Assembly: GCA_003247575.1 (NCBI GenBank)
Contig: QJZC01000051.1
Span: 62,001-126,000, forward strand
Direction of reading: 5' to 3'
Origin: Pseudomonadota bacterium
Lineage (GTDB): Bacteria > Myxococcota_A > UBA9160 > SZUA-336
Length of the DNA stretch: 64,000 nucleotides
Shown: in pieces, positions 42,471 to 52,098 of the stretch
Position numbering within the stretch: the first letter of the stretch is position 1
Layout of the letters: every line of letters begins with the position of its first letter
The notes under the pieces: generated by a model
Databases searched by the model: none
The model's input: the letters and a program-made list of their open reading frames with translations, nothing else
Told to the model about the DNA's origin: nothing
Made by a program: the position numbers and the translations under genes

Positions 42471-45038
42471 ATGAAGCAGTACGATGGAGCAAAGCTGCGC
42501 GAGCAGCGTCTGCTACGCGGACTGTCGCAGGACGAGCTGGCCCGACGCGCTGGGGTAGACGTTCGCACGATTCGAAACGCAGAGCGAGGCCGGAACGTAC
42601 CCAGGCCGTTCACCCAGCGGCTGCTGGCCGATGCACTCGGCTGCGAGCCGCGCGACCTCTTCATCGAGAACGAAGTGCCCAGGGAAGAGCGCGCCCAGCC
42701 GTCGACATCCGCTCCGATCCCGCCGACCGAATCCACCTTCGTTGCGGGGCGCCAGCTTCGCGCGCCACCGCCCACGTTCGTCAACCGAGAGCAGGAACGG
42801 GAGGATCTCGAAGCACTTCGCGAGCGTGGTGCGCGCACCTTGGTACTGTGCGGGCTAGGGGGAATCGGCAAGACCGCGCTCGCGTGTACGCTCGCGCAGG
42901 AGATCAGCGGGCTCTATCCGGAAGGCCAGCTCCACGTCGAGCTCCGCGGCTCGAGCGTTCCGCTGACCTCGGAGGATGCCATGCGGCACGTCCTCTGGTC
43001 TCTGCAACCGAACGCCCCGGTGCTCGAGGACCCCCTACGCGTCGAAGTCGCCTACCGCTCCGTGCTGCGCGACCGACGGGTTCTGGTGATCTTCGATGAT
43101 GCCGCCTCGACGGAGCAAGTCGAGCGCCTGGTCCCCTTGCCCGCAGGCTGCCTCGCGATCGTCACGTCGCGGCGTACCCTCGAGCTGGAGGGAGTCGTAC
43201 CGGTGAGGCTCGGTCCACTCGACGAGCCTGCAGCCCAGGCGCTCCTGACCCTGCTGAGCCCTTCGACGGAGCGGGAGCACCAGCAGCTGGCATCGGTCTG
43301 CTCTGGGCTCCCACTCGCCATCGGCTTGATCGCGAAGGCTCTGGTCAGGCCCGATGTAGACCCAGACGAGCTTCGCTCCATGCTCACCCGACCTTCGCCC
43401 GCGACCGGCAACACACGAGCTTCGTCTGCGCCTACGGGGGCGCTGACGGGAGCATTGGCCGGAGTAGAAGCTCCGCTGTCCCACGCTCACTCATCGCTGT
43501 CGGAGATGCTTCGCAGCCAGTTCGAGTGGCTCTGCCTGTTCTCGGGCGACTTCGATCGAGAGGCTGCGGCGGCCCTATGGGACTGCTCTCACGCAGCTGC
43601 AACCGAGACCCTCGGGGCCCTCATGCGCGCACATCTGGTGGAGCACGTTTCGCTGCGGGGATCGCGCGCGCTCTATCGGCTGCACGACCTCGTACGCGAT
43701 TTCGCCTCCTCCAAACTCCAGGCAGAAGACCGCGTCGCGGCTTCCCGCCACCATGCGAAGCACTACTCCAATGTATTGGAGCAGATCGACAAGCAGATCC
43801 TCGACGGCGGGAGCACGCAGGCGGAAGCCCTGCGTAGACTGGAGCAGGTGCGCAACGAGGTTCGATCCGCGGTCGAGTGGTGTTCGGCTCGACCTGCTCG
43901 GGATGAAGTCGCGCGCGACATCGGACGCCGCATCGCCGCGGTGACTGCGCTGGAGCTCCGATTCTCCTCGTCCCAACGCGCGGAGTGGTGCGAGCAAGGC
44001 CTCGTCGACATCCCCCCCGACGCATCGCTCCTCAAGGCGAAGCTCCTCGAACGACTCGGAACGGCTCGGCGCGATCGAGGGTCCTTCCACGTCGCGATCG
44101 AGTGCTACGAAGCCTGCCTGGATCTGCTGAAAACGGAAGCGGCACGAGAGCTCGAGGCAGCAGCGCTGCTCGGACTGGGCATCGCCACCTACTACACCGG
44201 AGCCCCTAGGCGCGCGGCCACGTGGCTGGAGCGCAGCCGCGCGATTGCGCTCGAGCTCGGCGATCGCGCACTCGAGCAGCGTGCACTCCGCGGGATGGGC
44301 GTAGCCGCGCTTCTGATGGGCGAGCTTCGCACCGCCGGGGAGCTGCAACGGCAAGCACTCGAGCTCTCACGGCGGCGTCAGGACCGGGTCGCCGAAGCTC
44401 AGTGCCTGATCGCCATCGGCTTTCTAGACGGACAGCTCGGATATGTGGCTCGCGCCTGCCGCCAGCTCGAGCAGGCCCTGGAGGTCGCATCCAGCGTCGG
44501 AGCGAGAACGGACGTACTCATGGCCCAGATCTTTCTCGCTCACACATCGACCAAGACGGACGATACCGCTTGGGCAGACCGTCAGACTCGAGTGGCCCTC
44601 GAACAAGCCCGAGCGGTCGGCGACGCTCGCGTGCTGGCCCTGGCCTTGGGGGCCAGAGCCCGTGCGGACTCCGCGCTCGGAGACGTCGCAACGGCTGCCG
44701 AGCTCGCCCACGAGATGCTGGAGACGACCCGAGCGATTGGAGATCGCTCTCTCGAGGTCGGCGCACTCGAGATCCGGGCAGAGATTTCGCGCCGCGGGGA
44801 GAAGCGAGAGGTCTATCGATCCCAGCTCGAAGAGTGGCTGTCGCTCGCGCGTGCGGTCCAAGACCGGTCGAGCGAAGCGAGTGCGAGCTGGGAGCTGGGG
44901 GTCTTCTACCTCGAATCGAACGATCCGCTCCGAGCTCTGGCCGCGCTGGACTCGGCAGCTACGTATCGAGAGGAGATGGGCCATGCGCTGGCCAGCGAGT
45001 GTCGCATGCGCGTCGAATCCATCCGCAATCAGACGTAG
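42471..45038 (+). CDS. XRE-STAND (NB-ARC-like)-TPR regulator
   Basis: An 855-residue regulator. The N-terminal XRE helix-turn-helix is LREQRLLRGLSQDELARRAGVDVRTIRNAERGRNVPRP. A STAND ATPase follows, with Walker A LCGLGGIGKTALA, Walker B RRVLVIFDDAAS, AIVTSRR and the GLPL motif CSGLPLAIGL. TPR-like helices fill the last 400 residues (AALLGLGIATYYTGAPRRAATWLERSRAIAL). The layout is that of AfsR/SARP-like or BTAD-less signal switches, where ATP and TPR ligands control DNA binding. ATG 42471 follows AAGGAG; the longer frame adds 26 non-domain residues. The divergent PaaK-like gene is a candidate target. Confidence 0.87.
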   Translation: MKQYDGAKLREQRLLRGLSQDELARRAGVDVRTIRNAERGRNVPRPFTQRLLADALGCEPRDLFIENEVPREERAQPSTSAPIPPTESTFVAGRQLRAPPPTFVNREQEREDLEALRERGARTLVLCGLGGIGKTALACTLAQEISGLYPEGQLHVELRGSSVPLTSEDAMRHVLWSLQPNAPVLEDPLRVEVAYRSVLRDRRVLVIFDDAASTEQVERLVPLPAGCLAIVTSRRTLELEGVVPVRLGPLDEPAAQALLTLLSPSTEREHQQLASVCSGLPLAIGLIAKALVRPDVDPDELRSMLTRPSPATGNTRASSAPTGALTGALAGVEAPLSHAHSSLSEMLRSQFEWLCLFSGDFDREAAAALWDCSHAAATETLGALMRAHLVEHVSLRGSRALYRLHDLVRDFASSKLQAEDRVAASRHHAKHYSNVLEQIDKQILDGGSTQAEALRRLEQVRNEVRSAVEWCSARPARDEVARDIGRRIAAVTALELRFSSSQRAEWCEQGLVDIPPDASLLKAKLLERLGTARRDRGSFHVAIECYEACLDLLKTEAARELEAAALLGLGIATYYTGAPRRAATWLERSRAIALELGDRALEQRALRGMGVAALLMGELRTAGELQRQALELSRRRQDRVAEAQCLIAIGFLDGQLGYVARACRQLEQALEVASSVGARTDVLMAQIFLAHTSTKTDDTAWADRQTRVALEQARAVGDARVLALALGARARADSALGDVATAAELAHEMLETTRAIGDRSLEVGALEIRAEISRRGEKREVYRSQLEEWLSLARAVQDRSSEASASWELGVFYLESNDPLRALAALDSAATYREEMGHALASECRMRVESIRNQT

Positions 45039-45123
45039 GGCGTCGAGTCAGACGTCGACGGTCGAATGTGCAAAGATCGGGTGAGAGAACGACCCGACCC
45101 ACACGTTTGATTTCCTGGATCGA

Positions 45124-45157
45124 ATGCTCGCACACGCACGAACATTCGCACGAGCAT
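45124..45157. promoter_or_regulatory. inverted repeat ATGCTCG-N20-CGAGCAT before the protease gene
   Basis: Two 7-bp arms with a 20-bp spacer lie 27 bp upstream of the next start. The spacer also holds the repeated stretch CGCACACGCACGAACATTCG. It could be a regulator site or a leader hairpin; chance is possible. Confidence 0.3.
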
Positions 45158-45183
45158 AGGCGTCGGACAGAGGGAGCCCTGCA

Positions 45184-46131
45184 ATGACGAGGCGACGAGA
45201 TCCAACGCAGCTGCAGCCGATTTCCGAGTCCGAGCTTCAGCCGGGCGATGTCCTGTTGTCTCACGGCGGGACCTCGGTCTCGAAGAAGATCTGCCTCATC
45301 GATCGCGGCGACTTCTCGCACGCGTCCCTCTGGGACGGACACACCGTGCTCGAGGCCACCGGAAACGGAATGAAGGTGCGCGAGTGGCCCCTCGACTCAC
45401 TCGTCGGCAAGGCCCGCTACGTCGACGCCTTTCGCCCGACGTGGGACGACGAGCCACTCGGCAGCCTCGGCCGCTCGCCAGACCCAATACTCAAGGTTGC
45501 GCACTCCTACGTTGGCCAACGCTATTCGTACGGACAGCTGTATGTCATCGGCACCTTGGTGGCGCTCGGGCGGCTGACCGGACATCCGCAGGGGCAGTCG
45601 ATCTTTCGCACCTTCGGTGGCGAGCTGGCGGAAGCGCTGCGTCAGGTCAAGGACCTGGGCTCTGACGATCGTCCCATGATCTGCTCGCACTACGTGAGTC
45701 GCTGCTTCTGGGAAGCCGACTCGAGTGACGCCCGCAGGTACGGCCTCTGGATTCCCTTCGAGCCCAACGCCCTCATGCGAGATTTCGACGACGAGGCGGA
45801 GCCGTCCGGCGATGCGGCACTCGCAGCCGACGCATCGGCACCTGCACTCGACGAACCCGAGAGCACCTCCGATAACTCCGAGCTCTCCTTCGATGAATGG
45901 GAGGACTACGAAGCCCTGATGGAACAGTGCAAGCTGGCTCTGTTCGGGGGCGACGCGCCGGATTCGACGCCGCTGCGCGACTCGGCGCGAGGTCACCGAG
46001 GGCACCGTGCACTCGGAGCCGAGACCCGGATCGTGCGCGCTGGGGACCCAGAACTCCCCGTGTGCTGTGTCACCCCCGGAGACCTGCAGCGGAGCCCGAC
46101 GCTTCGCTACCTCGGGACCTTCGCCCAATGA
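45184..46131 (+). CDS. permuted papain-like (YiiX/NlpC-P60) cysteine hydrolase
   Basis: A 315-residue protein without signal peptide. It has the circularly permuted papain-like order: PGDVLLSHG, then histidine H46 in DRGDFSHASLW with the following VLEATGNGMKVREW, a middle helix (LKVAHSYVGQRYSYGQLY), and the nucleophile C167 in MICSHYVSR. Relatives hydrolyse amide or ester bonds in peptidoglycan, lipids or proteins. The last 110 residues are acidic and variable. The FGE-like gene starts 28 bp downstream, and the sigma factor and kinase 4 follow on the same strand. Confidence 0.75.
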   Translation: MTRRRDPTQLQPISESELQPGDVLLSHGGTSVSKKICLIDRGDFSHASLWDGHTVLEATGNGMKVREWPLDSLVGKARYVDAFRPTWDDEPLGSLGRSPDPILKVAHSYVGQRYSYGQLYVIGTLVALGRLTGHPQGQSIFRTFGGELAEALRQVKDLGSDDRPMICSHYVSRCFWEADSSDARRYGLWIPFEPNALMRDFDDEAEPSGDAALAADASAPALDEPESTSDNSELSFDEWEDYEALMEQCKLALFGGDAPDSTPLRDSARGHRGHRALGAETRIVRAGDPELPVCCVTPGDLQRSPTLRYLGTFAQ

Positions 46132-46159
46132 CTCGGCTCACCTGGGTCGGGCCGTAGCC

Positions 46160-47161
46160 ATGCCGATCGGGCTGTCGAATCGAAGCGTCCGCATCCTGGG
46201 TGCGGGAACTCTCCTGGCGGCGCTCGGTCTTCCCATCGCCGCGCTCGCCTGGTTTCACCGGAGCCACCCCACAGAAGCGTTGGCGCCAGCTCGGATCCTT
46301 CGTCCCGAGATGGTGATCCTGCCCGCCGCTTCCTTCCAGATGGGCAGCGGCCCGGATCAGATTGCACGCTCCGACGACGAGGTCGTGCACGCGGTACGCG
46401 TGGGCTCGTTCGCAATCTCGCGCACGGAAGTGACCGCGAGCCAGTTCCGGGCGGTCATGGGTCGCAATCCCATGAATGCAGACTCTGATTGCTCTCCCAG
46501 CACGCAGGGAGCTTCGCTGCCCGCGGTGTGTATCCAGTGGATGGACGCAATCACCTATGCCAATGCACTCTCCCGCCTCGAAGGCTTGGAGCCTGTCTAC
46601 GTCGTCACGGAGGACGGCGTTCGCTGGGATCGAGACCGGTTGGGCTACCGACTCTTGACCGAAGCCGAGTGGGAATATGCCGCTCGCGCCGGAACCGAGC
46701 AGATCTGGGTCGGTAGCGCCTTGGAGCGAGATGCGTGTCGCTTCGGAAACGTTCGCAATAGGGTTGCGCTGCGAAACGCCCCAGAGGGGCCAGGCCAGAC
46801 TACGGCCGCTGGCGATGCCTTTCCGTGCCAGGACGGGTTCTCGGAGCTCGCACCCGCCGAGCCAGAGCTCGGGCCCGCCGAAGGCGATCCCCGACTCCCG
46901 AATCGTTTCGGAGTCTACGGACTCGGCGGCAACGCATCCGAATGGGTCTGGGATTGGATGGGGGATTATTCCTCCAGCCCGAACCCCGTGCTCGACCCCA
47001 CCGGGCCCGATAAGGGAACCCGTCGCATCGTGCGCGGCGCGAATTGGGCCAGCGGCCCCGACGAAGCGCGGATCGCGCGCCGCCAGGCCGTGGCACCAGC
47101 AGAGCGGAGCGTACAGATCGGCTTCCGCATTGCGCGTTCCACCCTGCCCGCCTCACCCTAG
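46160..47161 (+). CDS. formylglycine-generating-enzyme/SUMF-domain protein
   Basis: A 333-residue exported or membrane-anchored protein with an N-terminal hydrophobic helix (ILGAGTLLAALGLPIAALAWF). The SUMF/FGE-sulfatase fold runs from MVILPAASFQMGSG through ISRTEVTASQFRAVMG, YRLLTEAEWEYAARAG and GLGGNASEWVWDW to RIVRGANWASGPDEARIARR and GFRIAR. The usual RGGSW is RGANW, so true formylglycine chemistry is doubtful; many family members bind other ligands or pair with kinases. ATG 46160 starts the membrane helix. A GCCCGCGCGCGGGC palindrome begins at the last base of the stop codon. Confidence 0.85.
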   Translation: MPIGLSNRSVRILGAGTLLAALGLPIAALAWFHRSHPTEALAPARILRPEMVILPAASFQMGSGPDQIARSDDEVVHAVRVGSFAISRTEVTASQFRAVMGRNPMNADSDCSPSTQGASLPAVCIQWMDAITYANALSRLEGLEPVYVVTEDGVRWDRDRLGYRLLTEAEWEYAARAGTEQIWVGSALERDACRFGNVRNRVALRNAPEGPGQTTAAGDAFPCQDGFSELAPAEPELGPAEGDPRLPNRFGVYGLGGNASEWVWDWMGDYSSSPNPVLDPTGPDKGTRRIVRGANWASGPDEARIARRQAVAPAERSVQIGFRIARSTLPASP

Positions 47162-47174
47162 CCCGCGCGCGGGC
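47161..47174. terminator. 14-bp GC palindrome directly after a stop codon
   Basis: GCCCGCGCGCGGGC begins at the last base of the FGE-like gene's TAG. It can form a 5-bp stem with a 4-nt loop. There is no T tract, so its terminator role is tentative. Confidence 0.3.
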
Positions 47175-47322
47175 CCGTAGTACTCGGCGCACCATCCGGG
47201 CCTATCGATTTACCGGTGTCTTTCCGGTCTGCTGACTGAAGCTTGCAGGCGGGTCTTCATACCTTTGGGTTCCACATCGAGCGCTGGACGATTGGCTCCA
47301 GCAGTGACGGAGGAACCCGACC

Positions 47323-47868
47323 ATGTCCCAGCAAACCTGTCCACGCCGCCCCGGAAAGCTGAGCCAACACACGCAGCTGTCGCCCAGCGAGGTGCTTCGA
47401 GCCGTGCAGCATGGAGTGGATCGCTACTGTCCCCCCTCCATGCGCCAGGAGCGCGAAGATCTCGCACAATCGGCCGTCTTGAGACTGCTCGAGCTGTGCG
47501 AGCGTCGGACCCGTACGCAGCCGCTCACGCGAGGCTACCTGTCCTGTGTCGCCCAGAGCGTGCTGATCGACGAGATTCGGCGGCGCAGCAGGCGCCCCGA
47601 GCTGAGTATCGACGACTCCGATAGGGTGGTGGCGTGCGGTCGGCCGGATCCAGAGAGCCAGGTTCGGGCGGCGCAGGTGCGACGCAATGTGAAGAGCTGC
47701 ATGCAAGCCATCTCTCCGCAACGACGCCGGGCCATCGAGCTCTATTTGGAAGGTCACTCCGTCCCCGAGTGTGCACGCGAGCTCGGGTGTTCGAACAAGC
47801 AGGCAGAGAACTGGGTCTACCGTGGCCGACGCGATCTTCAGCAGCGCCTGCGCCGCACGCAGGGATGA
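47323..47868 (+). CDS. ECF-like RNA polymerase sigma factor
   Basis: A 181-residue sigma factor. Region 2 is REDLAQSAVLRLLELCERRTRTQPLTRGYLSCVAQSVLIDEIRRRSRR, and region 4 is ISPQRRRAIELYLEGHSVPECARELGCSNKQAENWVYRGRRDLQQRL with a clear helix-turn-helix. ATG 47323 follows GAGGAA. No anti-sigma gene is adjacent; the nearest signalling gene is kinase paralogue 4, 252 bp downstream, which may control it as in known ECF-kinase pairs. That link is inferred from position only. Confidence 0.85.
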   Translation: MSQQTCPRRPGKLSQHTQLSPSEVLRAVQHGVDRYCPPSMRQEREDLAQSAVLRLLELCERRTRTQPLTRGYLSCVAQSVLIDEIRRRSRRPELSIDDSDRVVACGRPDPESQVRAAQVRRNVKSCMQAISPQRRRAIELYLEGHSVPECARELGCSNKQAENWVYRGRRDLQQRLRRTQG

Positions 47869-48120
47869 CTCGTCTCGCAAGCCCGAGGGGGCCCACGACG
47901 CCTCCTCGGGCGATGGCCACGGATCCAAAGCGCCGGGAAGCTCCCGCCGAGGGTTGACGCGCATGTCGGAAGCGGGCACCGGATACCCGGCTCGCACGCG
48001 TTCGGCGAGTGGACTGCAATGCGTCCCCTTGGCATCGCTGACGTCGAAAGGCGAACGCGACCGCGGGAGGCTGCGAGTGCCCGCTCAAAGTAGCGCTCGT
48101 CACGACCGATCGACCCAGTA

Positions 48121-51100
48121 GTGGAGACTCCGGCAGGATATGTCCTCGGGAAGTGCCTTTGGTCGAATGCGCACGAGGCGGTGTATCGCGCAGTGCGCGA
48201 AGAGAACGGTCGCGTGGTGCAGATCAAGATCCTCGCCGGATGCGACCGCGAAGCCGCGGTGCGCAGCGCCGAGCGAGAGGTGGAGCTCCTGGGACGCATC
48301 GCGGGTGACCGGGTTCCTCGCGTCCTCGACCTGGTCACCGATTGCTCGCAGCCCATGCTGGTGCTCGACTGCCCGCGAGGACAGACCTTGCGTGCCTGGG
48401 CACGCACAGACTCTGCGGCCATCGACACGATTCTGGCGGTCGGCATTCGGCTGTCGCAGCTGCTGGGCCACGTGCACGCCGCACGGATCGTGCACGGCGA
48501 CGTGAGCCCCGACGGTGTCGTCGTCGACCCCGATTCGCTGCAAGTCGGCTGCATCGACTTCGGCTTCGCCCACACGCTCGGTGGCGATGCCGAAGACGCC
48601 TCCGCCTCGGCGAAGGCAAAACGCCGCAGCCACGCTCACCCGTATATCTCCCCAGAGCAGACCGGGCGCATGGACCGAGGAGTCGACCCGCGCAGCGATC
48701 TGTATTCCCTAGGCGCGACGCTCTACTTCCTGATCACTCGCGAGCCGCCGTTCGACGAGGTCGATCCTCTGTCTCTCTTCCACGCCCAGCTCGCGCGGGT
48801 GCCCACGCCGGTCGTCGAGCGCCGTCCGGAGACTCCGGCCACGGTGTCGCGGATCATCGCGAAGCTGCTGCAGAAGACCCCCGAGGACCGGTATCAGACC
48901 GCACCAGCGCTGGCACGAGATCTGACCGAGTGCCAACGACAGCTCGCGACGAGCGGCTTCGTCGCCGACGACTTCCCCCTCGGCACCGCCGACAAACCGT
49001 ACCGCCCGCTCTTCTCGAAGCAGCTCTACGGCCGCGAGACCGAGGTCGAAGCGCTTCGCGCAGCCTACCGCAACGCATCCGCAGGAGCCGGAGTGATTCT
49101 CCGAGTCACGGGAACTCCCGGCATGGGAAAGTCGGCTCTCATCGCGGAGCTGCGCCCACGGGTGGCCAAGAGCCGCGGGTATTTCGCAAAGGGGAAGTTC
49201 GACCAGTACCGATCCGACCTGCCCTACTCCGCATTCATCCAGGCGTTCGACTCGATCGCCCATCAGCTACTCACCGAGAGCGAAGCGAGCCTCGTGCACT
49301 GGCGCAAGCAGCTCACAGACGCACTCGGATCCATCGCAGGTGCTGTTACCGAGCTGATCCCCGACCTTGGCATCATTTTGGGCGACGTTCCGCCGGTTCC
49401 CCGGCTAGGCCCACGAGAGACCGGTGCCCGGCTGTCGCTCGCCTTCAGCCGGTTGATCGACGTGCTGGCCACCCGCGAGCACCCCCTGGTTCTCTTTCTC
49501 GACGATCTACAGTGGTCCGACGCCGGCAGCCGCGACCTGCTCGAATCCATCGCGCAGCAGTCCGAGACTGCCGCGCTGCTGGTCATCGCGGCGTACCGAA
49601 GCGACGAGATTGCCGACGACCATCACCCTGCCCACGAGCTCATCACCAATCTCGCTGGCGTCGGACAGCAGGCACGATCGATCGATCTCGGGCCACTCTC
49701 GAGCGGCGCTTGTGCGCAGATGCTCGCCGACGCGCTCGGTCGCGCCCCGAGCGACACGCGCGTGCTCGCAGATCTGGTGCAGCGCAAGACAGCCAACAGC
49801 CCGCTGTTGATCCAGCAGTTCGTGTACCACCTATACGATCGCGCGCTGATCCGCTTCACCCCAGGCCTCGGCTGGAGCTGGAACGACAACGAGATCGCGG
49901 CAGCCGCGATCTCCGACGATGCCACGAGCTTCATTCTCGCCAGGATGACGCGGCTCGATGCAGCCGCCACCCAGGTGCTTCAGCTCGCGAGCTGTACTGG
50001 AAACACCTTCAGCGTCCGCATGCTCGTCGAGATCGCCGACCTCGAGCCGGGCTACGTCGAACGCGCTCTCTTCCGACTCAGCGACCAAGGACTCATCGCG
50101 CCGGTTCCCGGCGGATTCAGCTTCGTTCACGATCGGATCCGGGAGTCTGCCCAGTCGATGCTCTCGTCCGAGGACCAGGCTCGGCTTCACTACCATGCGG
50201 CCACGCATCTGCTCTCGAACACTCCACCCGAGAGCCGCGCGGAGCGCGCCTATGAACTCGCAGATCATCTGTACCGAGCGCGAAGTCATCTGCACGAGCA
50301 GGAGCGGACCTGCGGCCTCGAGCTGGGACTGCTCGCCGCGAAGACCGCGCTCTCGAGCGGCGTCCCGAGCACGGCCCGCCGCTATCTCGATCAGGCACTC
50401 GCGCTTCTACGAAACGACGACTGGACGGACCGACCAGATCTCGCGTTCGAGCTCTACATGCTCTCGGCAACCTGCGCCGAGCAGACGTACGCGCACGAGT
50501 CCGCATTGGAGCATCTGGATGTACTCAGGGCTCGGCCGCTGTCGCGCATGCAGGACGCGCAAGTCACCGCGCTGACCCTCCGCGTGCACACCGAGCGGGA
50601 TGGCCCCGAGCAGGTGCTGCCCCTGGTGCTCGAGTCGCTGCGTCGCTTCGGCATCCACTGGAGCGCAAATCCTTCGCGCTTGCGCGTTCGCTTCGAACTC
50701 CTGCGCGCGGACTGGGCACTCCGTGGACCGCTCGACGAATCCCATCTGCGCCCGGCTCCCCCCGGCGATCACAGCAGCTGGTTCGCACCCCTCCTCGTCA
50801 TGGTCGCGGGTGGCGCAGCTCTGAACGTACACTCGGTGAGGCTGGTGAGTCTCGTATCGAGCTACGCAGTGCGCGCGTACGTTCGCCATGGCTACGTCCA
50901 TCCGCCCGCGCGTGCACTCGCCTCCTATGCTGCGTATCGCCACGCGGTCCTCGGGCACTTGTCGGGCGTCGAACGCTACGCTCGAGCGACAGAGGCGTGG
51001 AATGAGCGAGACCCCCGGCCGCCCTTCCGTCACCGCGCAGAGGAATTCGCCAACACGTGCCTCTGGGCTTGGGTCCGCCCGCGCCGCAGCGTCCTCGCAC

Positions 51101-51918
51101 CGCTGCGCCGCGCGTACCGAGAGGCCTGCGAGCACGGCGACCTCGAATTCTCACACTACGCCTTCGGCCATCGAGTCATCTACGCAGCCATGAGCGGTGA
51201 ACCCCTTGGCGCGCTGGCGACGGACTTCGACACTTACTCCGCAATCACGCGCCGTCGCGGGCGGCCAGATACCAATCCCTTCGGGCGCGCGACGCGGATG
51301 CTGATTCGACCGATGCCTACCGAGGACTTCCAGCGCGAGCTCACTGAGATCGACGAGGGAGCTCGACACGGCAGAGAAGCACGGATACGGCCCTGGGTGT
51401 TCTGGCTCCTGACCCTCTGCATCCTGGGTAAGTACGAACACGCGTGGGAGCTCGCAGAAGAGGCATCCGAGTGGGCGGACGACATTGCATCCACCTGGTC
51501 GCAGCTCGTCGACTACTACTTCTTCTGGGGAATCACTGCGGCCGAGCTGGCGACCGGCTCTCGCTCTCGCCGTCACCGCCGCGTCCTGGCGCGCAGCCTG
51601 CGCCGGGTCCGTACTTGGGCCCGACACGGCCCCGATTTCGAACACATGCTGATGGGGCTCAAAGCCGAGCGGGCGCGCCTTCGAGGCCATTTCTCCCACG
51701 CCCAGACGCTCTACGCCAACGCGATTCGGTCTGCAGCCGGTCGTGGCTACTCGCACCACGCAGGCTTTCTCAACGAGCGCCTCGCACGGCTTCTGGTTCA
51801 GCAGGGGCGGCGACTGCAGGCCGCGAGCGCGATCCGCCAGGCCATTCTGTTCTATCGACGCTGGGGAGCGTCAGCAAAGATCGCCGAGCTGCGCGAGGAA
51901 TGGCCCGAGTGTCAGTGA
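48121..51918 (+). CDS. giant degenerate kinase-STAND ATPase-TPR protein (paralogue 4)
   Basis: A 1265-residue protein. K36 (VVQIK), the HGD aspartate D127 and DFG D146 remain. The lysine two after the catalytic D is S129 and the metal-binding N is G132 (VHGDVSPDGVVV), so activity is doubtful. The activation segment is HPYISPEQTGRM. The ATPase has Walker A GTPGMGKSA (K337), Walker B LVLFLDDLQWSDAG and AAYRSDEI. The helical repeats end HGPDFEHM, GYSHHAGFLNER and YRRWGASAKIAEL, then a short tail. The start is GTG 48121, aligned with the paralogues. It follows the sigma-factor gene on the same strand. Confidence 0.87.
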   Translation: METPAGYVLGKCLWSNAHEAVYRAVREENGRVVQIKILAGCDREAAVRSAEREVELLGRIAGDRVPRVLDLVTDCSQPMLVLDCPRGQTLRAWARTDSAAIDTILAVGIRLSQLLGHVHAARIVHGDVSPDGVVVDPDSLQVGCIDFGFAHTLGGDAEDASASAKAKRRSHAHPYISPEQTGRMDRGVDPRSDLYSLGATLYFLITREPPFDEVDPLSLFHAQLARVPTPVVERRPETPATVSRIIAKLLQKTPEDRYQTAPALARDLTECQRQLATSGFVADDFPLGTADKPYRPLFSKQLYGRETEVEALRAAYRNASAGAGVILRVTGTPGMGKSALIAELRPRVAKSRGYFAKGKFDQYRSDLPYSAFIQAFDSIAHQLLTESEASLVHWRKQLTDALGSIAGAVTELIPDLGIILGDVPPVPRLGPRETGARLSLAFSRLIDVLATREHPLVLFLDDLQWSDAGSRDLLESIAQQSETAALLVIAAYRSDEIADDHHPAHELITNLAGVGQQARSIDLGPLSSGACAQMLADALGRAPSDTRVLADLVQRKTANSPLLIQQFVYHLYDRALIRFTPGLGWSWNDNEIAAAAISDDATSFILARMTRLDAAATQVLQLASCTGNTFSVRMLVEIADLEPGYVERALFRLSDQGLIAPVPGGFSFVHDRIRESAQSMLSSEDQARLHYHAATHLLSNTPPESRAERAYELADHLYRARSHLHEQERTCGLELGLLAAKTALSSGVPSTARRYLDQALALLRNDDWTDRPDLAFELYMLSATCAEQTYAHESALEHLDVLRARPLSRMQDAQVTALTLRVHTERDGPEQVLPLVLESLRRFGIHWSANPSRLRVRFELLRADWALRGPLDESHLRPAPPGDHSSWFAPLLVMVAGGAALNVHSVRLVSLVSSYAVRAYVRHGYVHPPARALASYAAYRHAVLGHLSGVERYARATEAWNERDPRPPFRHRAEEFANTCLWAWVRPRRSVLAPLRRAYREACEHGDLEFSHYAFGHRVIYAAMSGEPLGALATDFDTYSAITRRRGRPDTNPFGRATRMLIRPMPTEDFQRELTEIDEGARHGREARIRPWVFWLLTLCILGKYEHAWELAEEASEWADDIASTWSQLVDYYFFWGITAAELATGSRSRRHRRVLARSLRRVRTWARHGPDFEHMLMGLKAERARLRGHFSHAQTLYANAIRSAAGRGYSHHAGFLNERLARLLVQQGRRLQAASAIRQAILFYRRWGASAKIAELREEWPECQ

Positions 51919-52098
51919 CCCTGCGGACGAGCTCGAGATAGGGTCGAGTCCGGAGCAGACACCTCCACTCCGCCCTCGAATCTGTGGTTCCCGCACGGGG
52001 GTCGCCTGTGAGAAAATCGGCACGAGACGTCGAGCTCGGTTCCATCTCGTCCACCGACTCGACTCACTTCGAAACGGCCTTCCGCACTGGAGGTATCC

